This document shows positions 10,901 through 19,299 of a stretch of DNA of 64,000 nucleotides, piece after piece. The notes below the pieces were generated by a model. That model did no database searches. It saw nothing but the letters and a program-made list of their open reading frames with translations, and was not told where the DNA came from. Position 1 is the stretch's first letter; each line of letters starts with the position of its first letter. The position numbers were made by a program, and so were the translations under genes. Source of the DNA: Pseudomonas oryzagri (GTDB taxonomy: Bacteria > Pseudomonadota > Gammaproteobacteria > Pseudomonadales > Pseudomonadaceae); the NCBI RefSeq assembly GCF_020831405.1, contig NZ_JAJHPU010000002.1, positions 1 to 64,000 of the forward strand, in the 5' to 3' direction.

Positions 10901-10936
10901 TCGTTACTCCACGGGGGGGTTGCTACGAAAAAGGGC

Positions 10937-10965
10937 ATTCTAGCCCCGCCTCCCGTGAATTTACA
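10937..10965 (-). promoter_or_regulatory. Predicted argG promoter
   Basis: On the minus strand, TGTAAA (10960-10965) and TAGAAT (10937-10942) are spaced by 17 bases, 36 bases upstream of the argG ATG. The -10 is good, the -35 poor, which would suit a regulated promoter. Confidence 0.4.
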
Positions 10966-10994
10966 GGGGAACGGACCGCTCGACGGGGCGCCGC

Positions 10995-11023
10995 GTGACC
11001 GTCCGGCGGCTTTTCGGTAGCAT
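10995..11023 (+). promoter_or_regulatory. Predicted pyrC promoter
   Basis: GTGACC (10995-11000) and TAGCAT (11018-11023) are spaced by 17 bases, 36 bases upstream of the pyrC ATG. Confidence 0.4.
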
Positions 11024-11059
11024 CGTGCCCCACGAGTCATCCCGCCTGGAATTCCCCGC

Positions 11060-12106
11060 ATGTCCGACCGCCTGACCCTGCTGCGTCCCGACGACTGGCA
11101 CATCCATCTGCGCGACGGCGCCTCCCTGGCGCACACCGTGCCCGACGCCGCGCGCACCTTCGGTCGCGCCATCATCATGCCCAACCTGGTGCCGCCGGTG
11201 CGCAACGCCGAGCAGGCCGCCGCCTACCGCGAGCGCATCCTGGCCGCACGTCCGGCCGGCAGCCGCTTCGAGCCGCTGATGGTGCTCTACCTCACCGACA
11301 AGACCAGCCCCGAGGAAATCCGCGCGGCCAAGGCCGGCGGTCTGGTGCACGCCGCCAAGCTGTACCCGGCCGGCGCCACCACCAACTCCGATTCGGGCGT
11401 GACCTCCATCGACAACATCTTCCCGGTGCTGGAAGCGATGGCCGAGGTCGGCCTGCCGCTTTTGGTGCACGGCGAGGTGACCCACGCCGACATCGACGTG
11501 TTCGACCGCGAGAAGCGCTTCATCGACGAGAACCTGCGCCGCGTGGTCGAGCGCTTCCCGACCCTCAAGGTGGTGTTCGAGCACATCACCACCGGCGATG
11601 CCGCGCAGTTCGTGCTGGAGGCGCCGGCCAACGTCGGCGCCACCATCACCGCCCATCACCTGCTGTACAACCGCAACCACATGCTGGTCGGCGGCATCCG
11701 TCCGCACTTCTATTGCCTGCCGATCCTCAAGCGCAACACCCACCAGCAGGCCCTGCTGGACGCCGCCACCAGCGGCAATCCGAAGTTCTTCCTCGGCACC
11801 GACTCGGCGCCGCACGCCCGTCACGCCAAGGAAGCCGCCTGCGGCTGCGCCGGCTGCTACACCGCCTATGCGGCCATCGAGCTGTACGCCGAGGCCTTCG
11901 ACAGCCGCGGCGCGCTCGACAAGCTGGAAGGTTTTGCCAGTTGCTTCGGCGCGGACTTCTACGGCCTGCCGCGCAATACCGACCGCATCACCCTGGTGCG
12001 CGAGGACTGGGTGGCCCCCACCGAGCTGGCCTTCGGCGACCACCAACTGGTGCCGCTGCGCGCCGGCGAGAAACTGCACTGGCGCGTGCTGGAGGGCGAG
12101 GCATGA
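11060..12106 (+). CDS. pyrC: Dihydroorotase
   Basis: A 348-residue class II dihydroorotase, cyclising carbamoyl-aspartate in pyrimidine biosynthesis. The metal-binding HxH is in [10 protein letters not shown], the Lys that is carbamylated to bridge the two zinc ions is in [11 protein letters not shown], and further ligands are in VHGEVT, FEHITT and the catalytic Asp of [10 protein letters not shown]. Length equals the E. coli enzyme. It overlaps rnt by four bases (ATGA), as expected for the pyrC-rnt pair of pseudomonads. Confidence 0.98.
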   Translation: MSDRLTLLRPDDWHIHLRDGASLAHTVPDAARTFGRAIIMPNLVPPVRNAEQAAAYRERILAARPAGSRFEPLMVLYLTDKTSPEEIRAAKAGGLVHAAKLYPAGATTNSDSGVTSIDNIFPVLEAMAEVGLPLLVHGEVTHADIDVFDREKRFIDENLRRVVERFPTLKVVFEHITTGDAAQFVLEAPANVGATITAHHLLYNRNHMLVGGIRPHFYCLPILKRNTHQQALLDAATSGNPKFFLGTDSAPHARHAKEAACGCAGCYTAYAAIELYAEAFDSRGALDKLEGFASCFGADFYGLPRNTDRITLVREDWVAPTELAFGDHQLVPLRAGEKLHWRVLEGEA

Positions 12107-12780
12107 GCGAGCAGATCGACTACGAAGACTACGAACAGGAACCCGGCAGCAGCGGCTTCAAGCCGCCGCTGGCGCGCCGTTTCCGCGGCTTCCTGCCGGT
12201 AGTGGTGGACGTCGAGACCGGCGGCTTCAATGCCGCCACCGACGCCCTGCTGGAAATCGCCGCCACCACCATCGCCATGGACGACGACGGCTTCCTCTAC
12301 CCCGAGCACACCTACTTCTTCCGCGTCGAGCCGTTCGAGGGCGCCAATATCGAGCAGGCCGCGCTGGACTTCACCGGCATCAAGCTCGGCCACCCGCTGC
12401 GCATGGCGGTCAGCGAGGAGCAGGCGCTCGGCGAGATCTTCAAGGGCGTGCGCAAGTCGCTGAAATCCAGCGGCTGCAAGCGCGCGGTGCTGGTGGGCCA
12501 CAACTCGAGCTTCGACCTCGGCTTCCTCAATGCCGCGGTCAATCGCACCGGCATCAAGCGCAACCCGTTCCACCCGTTCTCCAGCTTCGACACCGCCACC
12601 CTCGCCGGCCTCGCCTACGGCCAGACCGTGCTGGCCAAGGCCTGCCAGGCGGCGGACATCCCGTTCGACAACCGCGAGGCGCACAACGCCCGCTACGACA
12701 CCGAGAAGACCGCCGAGCTGTTCTGCGGCATCGTCAACCGCTGGAAGGAACTGGGCGGCTGGATCGACTTCGAGGACTGA
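12103..12780 (+). CDS. rnt: Ribonuclease T
   Basis: A 225-residue DEDDh-family 3'-5' exoribonuclease that trims tRNA and other stable RNA 3' ends. The catalytic motifs are present: DVETGGF (Exo I), [11 protein letters not shown] (Exo II) and the His/Asp of [14 protein letters not shown] (Exo III). The start at 12103 overlaps the pyrC stop, and a strong terminator follows 18 bases after the stop. Confidence 0.97.
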   Translation: MSEQIDYEDYEQEPGSSGFKPPLARRFRGFLPVVVDVETGGFNAATDALLEIAATTIAMDDDGFLYPEHTYFFRVEPFEGANIEQAALDFTGIKLGHPLRMAVSEEQALGEIFKGVRKSLKSSGCKRAVLVGHNSSFDLGFLNAAVNRTGIKRNPFHPFSSFDTATLAGLAYGQTVLAKACQAADIPFDNREAHNARYDTEKTAELFCGIVNRWKELGGWIDFED

Positions 12781-12798
12781 GCCTCAGGCGCTCTGCAA

Positions 12799-12826
12799 GA
12801 ACCCGGCTTCGGCCGGGTTTTTTTAT
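12799..12826 (+). terminator. Rho-independent terminator of pyrC-rnt
   Basis: ACCCGGC-TTCG-GCCGGGT stem with a stable UUCG tetraloop, followed by an unbroken T run. Confidence 0.95.
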
Positions 12827-12882
12827 CTCTGCAATCTGCAGGCCGAACATCGCGCCAGGCGATAAATGGTCATCTCTCGTGT

Positions 12883-12911
12883 TTGACAATACTTCTCATT
12901 AAAACTAGGAT
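12883..12911 (+). promoter_or_regulatory. bfd promoter with overlapping Fur-box-like sequence
   Basis: A consensus TTGACA (12883-12888) and TAGGAT (12906-12911) have a 17-base spacer. Read on the minus strand, the spacer is AATGAGAAGTATTGTC, which resembles pseudomonad Fur boxes built on the AATGAGAAT half-site. Iron repression of bfd through Fur is known in P. aeruginosa, so the placement over the core promoter fits. Confidence 0.6.
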
Positions 12912-12945
12912 CGACTCCATCAACCGACTGCTCGCAGGTAGCGCC

Positions 12946-13164
12946 ATGTACGTCTGTCTTTGCCAGGGTGTGACTGACCACCAGATTCGCGACGCCATCT
13001 ACGAAGGCTGCTGCAGCTATCGCCAGGTGCGCGAGGCCACCGGCCTGGGCAGCCAGTGCGGCAAGTGCGCCTGCGAAGCCAAGAAGCTGGTGCGTCAGAC
13101 CATCCACGACGTGCACCAGGCGCAGCTCGCCCTCGCCCAGCCGGTGGCCTTCGCCGCCGCCTGA
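12946..13164 (+). CDS. bfd: Bacterioferritin-associated ferredoxin
   Basis: A 72-residue [2Fe-2S] protein that reduces ferric iron in bacterioferritin to release it. The cluster ligands are in MYVCLCQGVT (Cys4, Cys6) and SQCGKCACE. The ATG at 12946 gives the canonical MYVCLC start; the upstream in-frame ATG lies before the promoter. It sits upstream of bfr, its partner, with a 176-base gap that contains no clear terminator. Confidence 0.96.
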   Translation: MYVCLCQGVTDHQIRDAIYEGCCSYRQVREATGLGSQCGKCACEAKKLVRQTIHDVHQAQLALAQPVAFAAA

Positions 13165-13340
13165 GCGCCCCGCCTTCCCGCCCGAAGCAGTCGGCTTCGG
13201 GCCATCGCTCCGCAGCCCCGCTGCCGGAGCCTGCTTCTCCCCTCTTCCCGCTTCGCATATTTGCCCGGATCGCTATTTGACAGCTTCCGATGGCGAACAC
13301 AGACTGTTCGTCATCAACCCCAGTCAAGGCGGACCCCGGC

Positions 13341-13811
13341 ATGAAAGGCGACCTGAAAGTCATCCAGCACCTCAACAAGATCCTCGGCAACGAGCTGGTG
13401 GCGATCAACCAGTACTTCCTGCACGCGCGCATGTACGAGGACTGGGGCCTCGAGAAGCTCGGCAAGCACGAGTACAAGGAATCCATCGACGAGATGAAGC
13501 ATGCCGACAAGCTCATCAAGCGCATCCTGTTCCTCGAAGGCCTGCCCAACCTGCAGGATCTCGGCAAGCTGATGATCGGCGAGAACACCCAGGAAATGCT
13601 CGAGTGCGACCTCAAGCTCGAACAGAAGGGCCTGGTTGACCTCAAGGAAGCCATCGCCTATTGCGAGAGCATCGGCGACTACGGCAGCCGCGAACTGCTG
13701 GAAGACATCCTCGAGTCCGAGGAAGAACACATCGACTGGCTGGAAACCCAGCTCGGCCTGATCGGCAAGGTCGGCCTGCAGAACTACCTGCAGTCGCACA
13801 TGGAAGAGTAA
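13341..13811 (+). CDS. bfr: Bacterioferritin (heme-containing iron storage protein)
   Basis: A 156-residue subunit of a 24-mer iron store. The heme-ligating Met52 is in [10 protein letters not shown]. Ferroxidase ligands fit at Glu18 ([10 protein letters not shown]), Glu51, His54 and later Glu/His positions ([11 protein letters not shown]). The start at 13341 ([12 protein letters not shown]) is canonical; an in-frame ATG at 13290 would add 17 non-conserved residues. The Met52 and the adjacent bfd indicate the BfrB type. Confidence 0.96.
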   Translation: MKGDLKVIQHLNKILGNELVAINQYFLHARMYEDWGLEKLGKHEYKESIDEMKHADKLIKRILFLEGLPNLQDLGKLMIGENTQEMLECDLKLEQKGLVDLKEAIAYCESIGDYGSRELLEDILESEEEHIDWLETQLGLIGKVGLQNYLQSHMEE

Positions 13812-13823
13812 GAACGGCGCAAC

Positions 13824-13855
13824 GAAAAAGCCCCTCGCATGCGAGGGGCTTTTTC
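13824..13855. terminator. Bidirectional terminator between bfr and grxD
   Basis: A near-perfect palindrome, GAAAAAGCCCCTCGC / GCGAGGGGCTTTTTC, with A and T runs on both sides. It serves the convergent bfr (+) and grxD (-). Confidence 0.95.
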
Positions 13856-13876
13856 ATTTCCGCGGACGAGGAACGA

Positions 13877-14200
13877 TCACTCGCCCTTGTGTACCGCGGA
13901 CTTGATCAGCGGCTGCAGTTCGCCTTTCTGCTGCATCTCGAGGATGATGTCGCTACCGCCGACCAGCTCGCCGTTGACCCACAGTTGCGGGAAGGTCGGC
14001 CAGTTGGCGTACTTCGGCAGGTTGGCGCGGATTTCCGGATGTTGCAGGATGTCGACATAGGCGAACTTCTCGCCACAGGCCATCACCGCCTGCGAAGCGC
14101 GCGCGGAGAAGCCGCACTGCGGGGCGTTGGGCGAACCCTTCATGTACAGCAGGACAGGGTTGTTGGCGATCTGCTCTTTGATGGTGTCGATGATGTCCAT
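13877..14200 (-). CDS. grxD: Monothiol glutaredoxin (Grx4 type)
   Basis: A 107-residue monothiol glutaredoxin with the CGFS active site (NAPQCGFSARA), which binds a [2Fe-2S] cluster with glutathione and delivers Fe-S clusters. The family blocks LYMKGSP and WPTFPQLWVNGELVGG are present. A TACAAT -10-like element lies 53-58 bases upstream on the minus strand. The neighbouring bacterioferritin genes make a small iron-homeostasis group. Confidence 0.97.
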   Translation of the reverse strand: MDIIDTIKEQIANNPVLLYMKGSPNAPQCGFSARASQAVMACGEKFAYVDILQHPEIRANLPKYANWPTFPQLWVNGELVGGSDIILEMQQKGELQPLIKSAVHKGE

Positions 14201-14372
14201 GGTCTACCTCGGCTGGAAGATTGCACCGGTCGCCGACCGGCGGGATGGGCCGATTGTATCGGAAACCCGTGCGCATCGCTCGGTCTTGCGGCGACCGCCG
14301 CGTACCCGCAGGCGCAGCAGAATCGCGCAGCGCACAGCCGGGACTGACGTTTTGTGCAATCAGCGGCGGCGG

Positions 14373-14401
14373 TTTGCGCGAGCGCGCAATTTCCTTATAA
14401 G
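14373..14401 (+). promoter_or_regulatory. Predicted argF promoter
   Basis: TTTGCG (14373-14378) and TATAAG (14396-14401) are spaced by 17 bases, about 109 bases upstream of the argF ATG. The 309-base gap between grxD and argF otherwise holds the grxD upstream region. ArgR regulation would be expected, but I cannot define an operator confidently. Confidence 0.5.
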
Positions 14402-14509
14402 ATCGGTTTCTTTTCTCGAGTACCGCACAGTGCGGTCCCGCCGCAGTTCCCGCCCGTTTTTATTCGAAGCCGGTCATTTCTGCGGCCTGTCTTGATCAGG
14501 TAGTGAATA

Positions 14510-15427
14510 ATGAGTGTACGGCACTTTCTCTCGTTGATGGACTGCACGCCGCAGGAGCTGGCCAGCCTGATTCGCCGAGGCATCGAGCTGAAAGACCTGC
14601 GCCAGCGCAACGTACTCTACGAGCCGCTGAAGAGCCGGGTGCTCGGCATGATCTTCGAGAAAGCCTCGACCCGTACCCGCCTGTCCTTCGAAGCCGGCAT
14701 GATCCAGCTCGGCGGCCAGGCCATCTTCCTGTCGCCGCGCGATACCCAGCTCGGTCGCGGCGAGCCGATCGGCGATTCGGCCATCGTCATGTCGCGCATG
14801 CTCGACGCGGTGATGATCCGTACCTTCGCCCACCAGAACGTCCTCGACTTCGCGGCCAACTCACGGGTGCCGGTGATCAACGGCCTGACCGACGACCTGC
14901 ACCCCTGCCAGCTGCTGGCCGACATGCAGACCTTCCACGAGCACCGCGGCTCCATCCAGGGCAAGACCGTGGTGTGGATCGGCGACGGCAACAACATGTG
15001 CAACACCTACGCCCAGGCGGCGGTGCAGTTCGACTTCCAGCTCAAGGTCGCCTGCCCGGAGGGCTACGAGCCCAAGCAGGAGTTCCTCGACCAGGCCGAC
15101 GGCCGCGTCACCGTGCTGCGCGATCCGCGCGAGGCGGTGGCCGGCGCCCACCTGGTGAGCACCGACGTGTGGGCGTCGATGGGCCAGGAAGAGGAAGCCG
15201 AGGCGCGCATGCAGCGCTTCGCCCCCTACCAGGTCAGCCGCGCCCTGCTCGATCTGGCCGCCAACGACGTGCTGTTCATGCACTGCCTGCCGGCGCACCG
15301 CGGCGAGGAGATCAGCGTCGACCTGCTCGACGACCCGCGCGCGGTGGCCTGGGACCAGGCGGAGAACCGCCTGCACGCGCAGAAGGCGCTGCTGGAGTTC
15401 CTCGTCGAACACGCCTATCCCGCCTAA
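14510..15427 (+). CDS. argF: Ornithine carbamoyltransferase, anabolic
   Basis: A 305-residue enzyme producing citrulline from ornithine and carbamoyl phosphate. The carbamoyl-phosphate site is [12 protein letters not shown], the His-Pro-Cys loop is LHPCQLLAD, and the ornithine loop is [10 protein letters not shown]. Its length and position beside an ABC ATPase match P. aeruginosa argF rather than the catabolic arcB. The product feeds ArgG, encoded nearby. Confidence 0.96.
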   Translation: MSVRHFLSLMDCTPQELASLIRRGIELKDLRQRNVLYEPLKSRVLGMIFEKASTRTRLSFEAGMIQLGGQAIFLSPRDTQLGRGEPIGDSAIVMSRMLDAVMIRTFAHQNVLDFAANSRVPVINGLTDDLHPCQLLADMQTFHEHRGSIQGKTVVWIGDGNNMCNTYAQAAVQFDFQLKVACPEGYEPKQEFLDQADGRVTVLRDPREAVAGAHLVSTDVWASMGQEEEAEARMQRFAPYQVSRALLDLAANDVLFMHCLPAHRGEEISVDLLDDPRAVAWDQAENRLHAQKALLEFLVEHAYPA

Positions 15428-15448
15428 CGCACAAGGACCAGCCCGGCG

Positions 15449-16543
15449 ATGACTCACAACCTGCTGCTGCAACTGCGTGACCTGGCCTGCGGCTACCGCG
15501 AACAGCGGGTGGTGCAGAACCTCAACCTGCACCTCAACGCCGGCGACATCGGCGGCCTGCTCGGCCCCTCGGGCTGCGGCAAGACCACCACCCTGCGCGC
15601 CATCGCCGGCTTCGAGCCGATCCACAGCGGCAGCATCGAGCTGGCCGGCGAGACGATTTCCCGCCCCGGCTTCACCCTCGCGCCGGAAAAACGCCGCATC
15701 GGCATGGTGTTCCAGGACTACGCGCTGTTCCCCCACCTGACGGTGGCCGAGAACGTCGCCTTCGGCATTGCCAAGCATCCCGAGCGCGAGCGCATCGCCG
15801 TCGAGATGCTCGAACTGGTGCAGCTCGGCCACCTGGCCAGGCGCTATCCCCACGAGCTGTCCGGCGGCCAGCAACAGCGCGTCGCGCTGGCCCGTGCGCT
15901 GGCTCCCGAACCGCTGCTGCTGCTGCTCGACGAGCCGTTCTCCAACCTCGACGTCAAGCTGCGCCACAGCCTCAGCCACGAGGTGCGCGACATCCTCAAG
16001 TCGCGCGGCACCAGCGCCATCCTGGTCACCCACGACCAGGAGGAAGCCTTCGCCGTGTGCGACCAGGTCGGCGTGTTCAAGGACGGCCACCTGGAGCAGT
16101 GGGACACCCCCTACAACCTCTACCACGAGCCGCTGACGCCCTTCGTCGCCAGCTTCGTCGGCCAGGGCTACTTCGTGCGCGGGCAGATGCTCAGCCACGA
16201 CACCGTGCAGACCGAGCTGGGCGTGATCCGCGGCAACCGCGCCTACCAGTGGGCGCCGGGCAGCGCGGTGGACATGCTGCTGCGCCCGGACGACATCGTC
16301 CACGCGCCGGACAGCACCCTCAAGGCCCGTATCGTTGGCAAGTCGTTCCTCGGCGCCGCCACCCTTTACCGCCTGCAGCTGCCCACCGGCAGCCGTCTGG
16401 AAGCGCTGTTCCCCAGCCACGAGGATCATCGTATCGGCCAGGACGTCGGCATCCGCGTCTGCGCCGAGCACCTGGTCGCCTTCCCCGCCGAGGGCAGCGT
16501 GGCCACCCAGCTGTCGCGCAGCGAGTCGCACGCCCACGTCTGA
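15449..16543 (+). CDS. ABC transporter ATP-binding protein (ferric/polyamine importer type)
   Basis: A 364-residue ATPase with Walker A GPSGCGKTT, the Q-loop VFQDYALFPH, signature LSGGQQQR, Walker B LLLLDEPFSNLD and H-loop LVTHDQEEA. The C-terminal about 120 residues form a TOBE-type domain, as in FbpC/PotA/CysA-class importers. No permease or binding protein lies next to it, so the substrate cannot be assigned. The same argF-ATPase neighbourhood occurs in P. aeruginosa. It starts 21 bases after argF and is probably co-transcribed. Confidence 0.85.
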   Translation: MTHNLLLQLRDLACGYREQRVVQNLNLHLNAGDIGGLLGPSGCGKTTTLRAIAGFEPIHSGSIELAGETISRPGFTLAPEKRRIGMVFQDYALFPHLTVAENVAFGIAKHPERERIAVEMLELVQLGHLARRYPHELSGGQQQRVALARALAPEPLLLLLDEPFSNLDVKLRHSLSHEVRDILKSRGTSAILVTHDQEEAFAVCDQVGVFKDGHLEQWDTPYNLYHEPLTPFVASFVGQGYFVRGQMLSHDTVQTELGVIRGNRAYQWAPGSAVDMLLRPDDIVHAPDSTLKARIVGKSFLGAATLYRLQLPTGSRLEALFPSHEDHRIGQDVGIRVCAEHLVAFPAEGSVATQLSRSESHAHV

Positions 16544-16665
16544 CGCCGCGCCGGGGCCCTCTCCTGCCCCCGGACAAGGCAGGCGGTCTCAAATCGGTGC
16601 AACCGCCGAGGTGCTGACCGCCTAAGCCCCCGCCGCATAACGCGCCGCCCGCTTATTCCGACTCC

Positions 16666-16681
16666 TGGCACGCCCCTTGCT
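16666..16681 (+). promoter_or_regulatory. Sigma-54 (-24/-12) promoter 1
   Basis: TGGCACG-CCCC-TTGCT matches the RpoN consensus TGGCACG-N4-TTGCW at every defined position. Transcription would start near 16692, just before the leader RNA described next and 125 bases upstream of the porin gene. An NtrC-type enhancer site was not identified. Confidence 0.88.
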
Positions 16682-16696
16682 GAGACTGTCCCCGGT

Positions 16697-16778
16697 CAGC
16701 ACAACGGCGTGTCTGCCAACTTCCGACAACGACGTCACCGCATCCCCCCGATCAGGGCGGGAAGCCGTGGCGTTTTTT
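16697..16778 (+). promoter_or_regulatory. ANTAR-type antitermination leader 1 (two hexaloop hairpins plus terminator)
   Basis: Hairpin 1 is CAGCAC-AACGGC-GTG(T)CTG with loop 16703-16708. Hairpin 2 is GAC-AACGAC-GTC with loop 16728-16733. Both six-base loops have A at position 1 and G at position 4, the signature bound by ANTAR-domain antiterminators such as NasT and NasR. The 5' arm of a terminator (ACGTCACCGC, 16732-16741) overlaps hairpin 2 and pairs with GCCGTGGCGT, with one mismatch; a T run TTTTTTCGTTTT follows. The structures are therefore mutually exclusive: bound hairpins would allow read-through into the porin gene. The regulator is not in this window. Confidence 0.85.
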
Positions 16779-16805
16779 CGTTTTGGGTCATAAGGAAAGC
16801 TTGGA

Positions 16806-18053
16806 ATGCGCATGATGAACCCCTCGTTGCTGTCGCTCGCCATCGCCGCCGGCACATTCAGCCACGCCACCTTCGCCGCCGAGGACTTCGGCAACCTGAT
16901 CAGCCAGGGCAAGGTCGGTATCGACGCCCGCTATCGCTACGAACACGTCGACCAGGACAACGCCCTCGACCACGCCAACGCGCAGACCCTGCGCACCCGC
17001 CTGACCCTGCAGAGCGGCAAGTGGTACGGCCTGTCCGCGCTGGTCGAGGCCGACAACGTTGCGCGCCTGGGCGAAGCCGCCTACAACGACACCCGCAACG
17101 GCCAGACCGATCGCTCGCTGGTCGCCGATCCGGACGGCAGCGAAATCAACCAGGCCCTGCTGCGCTACGACCAGAAGCTGGGCAGCGCGGTGGTGGGCCG
17201 CCAGCGCATCAACCTCGACAACCAGCGCTTCGTCGGCGGCGTCGCCTGGCGGCAGAACGAGCAGACCTTCGATGCCGTGCTCGGCCAGCTCAAGCCGCTC
17301 GACGGCCTGACCCTGACCTACGCCTATCTCGACAACATCAACACCATCTTCGGCCCCGACAACGGTCGCTTCGACAACCGCACCAATCCGGCCAACATCG
17401 AGGGCCACAGCCACCTGCTCAACGCCCAGTACGTGCTGCGCCCGGAGCTGACCGTCACCGCGTACCACTACCTGCTCGGCCTCGACAACCTCGCCCTGAC
17501 CGCCGCCGGCGCCTACGGCACACTGTCCAGCAAGACCAGCGGCCTGCGTCTGAACGGCGCCGTGCAGGGCGTCAGCTACGTGCTGGAGTACGCCCAGCAG
17601 CAGGACTACGCCGACAATCCGCAACAGCTGGACAGCGACTACTACCTGGCCGAGCTCGGCTACACCCTCCAGGGCGTGCAGCTCAAGGCCGGCTACGAGG
17701 TGCTGGGCGGCGACGACGGCCCCGGCAACCGCGCCTTCCAGACCCCGCTGGCCACCAAGCACATCTTCCAGGGCTGGGCCGACCAGTTCCTCACCACCCC
17801 GGCCGCCGGCGTCAAGGACGCCTACTTCGGTGTCACCGCCCCGCTCTTGGGCGGCACCCTGCAGGCCTGGTACCACGACTTCCGCGCCGACGAAGGCAGC
17901 AGCCAGTACGGCGAGGAGATCGACCTGTCCTACGCCCACCCGATCCCCGGCATCAAGGGGCTGACCGGGCTGGTCAAGTACGCCGGCTACGACGCCGACG
18001 AGTTCGCCGTCGATACCGACAAGCTGTGGCTGCAACTGCAATACGTGTACTGA
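16806..18053 (+). CDS. Outer-membrane beta-barrel porin (alginate-export-like), nitrate-leader controlled
   Basis: A 415-residue exported protein with a signal peptide (cleavage likely after FAA near residue 24), a barrel rich in alternating aromatic and polar strands, and a C-terminal aromatic residue (LQLQYVY), as required for BAM insertion. VGRQRINLDNQRFVGG and WRQNEQTFDAV resemble the alginate-export/porin group rather than OprD. The ATG at 16806 is preceded by AAGGAAAGC. It is the first gene after the sigma-54 promoter and ANTAR leader, and the P-box gene follows after 74 bases with no terminator, so they form an operon. A role in nitrate, nitrite or another N-source passing the outer membrane is inferred from regulation only. 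Confidence 0.75.
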   Translation: MRMMNPSLLSLAIAAGTFSHATFAAEDFGNLISQGKVGIDARYRYEHVDQDNALDHANAQTLRTRLTLQSGKWYGLSALVEADNVARLGEAAYNDTRNGQTDRSLVADPDGSEINQALLRYDQKLGSAVVGRQRINLDNQRFVGGVAWRQNEQTFDAVLGQLKPLDGLTLTYAYLDNINTIFGPDNGRFDNRTNPANIEGHSHLLNAQYVLRPELTVTAYHYLLGLDNLALTAAGAYGTLSSKTSGLRLNGAVQGVSYVLEYAQQQDYADNPQQLDSDYYLAELGYTLQGVQLKAGYEVLGGDDGPGNRAFQTPLATKHIFQGWADQFLTTPAAGVKDAYFGVTAPLLGGTLQAWYHDFRADEGSSQYGEEIDLSYAHPIPGIKGLTGLVKYAGYDADEFAVDTDKLWLQLQYVY

Positions 18054-18127
18054 TCCACCGGGCTCTGCAGGAGTCCACCCCGGGCGGCGCCGCGCGCCGC
18101 CTTCCCCCAGGTTGACGGAGAACGACC

Positions 18128-18910
18128 ATGCTGAAACGCCTTGCCCTTCCCCTGCTGCTCGCCCTCGGTCTGAGCAGTCCCCTGGCCCAGGCCGCCATTG
18201 GCAACCCCGAGGCGGTCAACCTGTCCGGCATGCAGCGCATGCTCAGCCAGCGCATCGCCAAGAGTTACCTGATGATCGGCACCGAGGTGCGCGCCGACGA
18301 GGCCAACACCCAGCTCGACCAGAGCATGGCGACCTTCGAGAAGAACCACCTGGCGCTGGTCGAATACGCGCCCACCGAGGCGATCCGCGGCGAGCTGGCC
18401 AAGGCCGGCGAGCTGTGGCAGCGCTACCGCGCCCTGGCCCTGAGCACTCCGGACAAGCAGCACGCGGTCGAAGTGCTGGCCCTCAGCGACGAGCTGCTCG
18501 CCCAGTGCGAGAAGGTGGTGCAGATGATCGAGCGGCACACCGGCAGCGGCAATGCCTGGCTGGTCAACCGCAGCGGCCGCCAGCGCATGCTCAGCCAGCG
18601 TATCGCCAAGCTGTACCTGGCGCGCAGCTGGAATCTGCCGGTCAACGGCCTCGACGAGCAGTTCAACCAGGCGGTGAACGAGTTCGGCCAGGCCCTCAGC
18701 GAGCTGCAGAACGCCAAGCAGAACACCAGCGAGATCAGCGCGGCACTGAGCAAGGCCGACGCCCAGTGGCAGTACTCGCGCGCCGGCTTCGAGCTGTCCG
18801 CGGACGGCCGCTACGTGCCGACGGTGATCGCCATCACCACCGAAAGCCTGCTCGGCCAGATGCAGGAGCTGACCGCGGCCTACACCGCGCACATGCAGAA
18901 AGAGTCCTGA
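18128..18910 (+). CDS. Secreted tandem P-box (PilJ-N/NarX-sensor-like) protein, copy A
   Basis: A 260-residue protein with a signal peptide (cleavage after AQA, residue about 22) and no membrane segment or output domain. It contains two repeats of the helical type IV pili MCP N-terminal (PilJ-N) module. Each begins with a P-box: AVNLSGMQRMLSQRIAK at about residue 29 and LVNRSGRQRMLSQRIAK at about 147. In NarX/NarQ the same motif lies at the dimer interface and its Arg binds nitrate. Two copies in one chain could form an intramolecular equivalent. A single Cys is present. The nitrate-type leader upstream of the operon supports a nitrate or nitrite ligand, which is inference. Possible roles are a periplasmic binding protein or a co-sensor. 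Confidence 0.75.
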   Translation: MLKRLALPLLLALGLSSPLAQAAIGNPEAVNLSGMQRMLSQRIAKSYLMIGTEVRADEANTQLDQSMATFEKNHLALVEYAPTEAIRGELAKAGELWQRYRALALSTPDKQHAVEVLALSDELLAQCEKVVQMIERHTGSGNAWLVNRSGRQRMLSQRIAKLYLARSWNLPVNGLDEQFNQAVNEFGQALSELQNAKQNTSEISAALSKADAQWQYSRAGFELSADGRYVPTVIAITTESLLGQMQELTAAYTAHMQKES

Positions 18911-19064
18911 TCCTCAGCCACGCCTGAGGCCGCCCTGCAAGCAGGCAGGCCGCCCCCCAGTGGTGCGCGCCGGCCTGCCGTGAGCCCGCGGCACGGCCGC
19001 TCCGCACCGCCAGGCCACGCCGGAAACGGGCAAATTCACGCCGCCCGCGGCATTTCGCCAACGT

Positions 19065-19080
19065 TGGCACGCACCTTGCT
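19065..19080 (+). promoter_or_regulatory. Sigma-54 (-24/-12) promoter 2
   Basis: TGGCACG-CACC-TTGCT, again a full match to the RpoN consensus. It lies upstream of the second leader and P-box copy B. Confidence 0.88.
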
Positions 19081-19097
19081 CTGTCACCGCCCCCGAT

Positions 19098-19182
19098 CAG
19101 CACAACGGCGTGCCTGCTCCCCCGACAACGACGTCACGGCTTTCCCCCTTTACGGGCGGGAAGCCGTGACGTTTTCGTTTTC
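19098..19182 (+). promoter_or_regulatory. ANTAR-type antitermination leader 2
   Basis: Same architecture as leader 1. Hairpin 1 is CAGCAC-AACGGC-GTG(C)CTG with loop 19104-19109. Hairpin 2 is GAC-AACGAC-GTC with loop 19127-19132. The terminator has a perfect 12-bp stem, ACGTCACGGCTT (19131-19142) with AAGCCGTGACGT (19161-19172), followed by TTTTCGTTTT. The loops are identical to leader 1 while spacer bases differ, as expected for selected RNA elements. The rest of the gap before the gene (19183-19299) resembles the porin 3' end and the spacer upstream of copy A. Confidence 0.87.
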
Positions 19183-19299
19183 GGGCCGCCGAAGCGCTGT
19201 GCTGCGGCGATACAGGCAGTCCACAGCTGGTCCAGCGGGCTCCGGAGGAGCCCTCCGTAAATGGCGGCCCACCGCCCTCCAGGTTGCAGGAGACCAACC

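Noticed and set aside
16697-16778. Leader 1 as an ordinary terminator of the upstream ABC ATPase gene
   Set aside because: It starts downstream of a perfect sigma-54 promoter, has two conserved hexaloops, and recurs in front of copy B where no ATPase gene precedes it.
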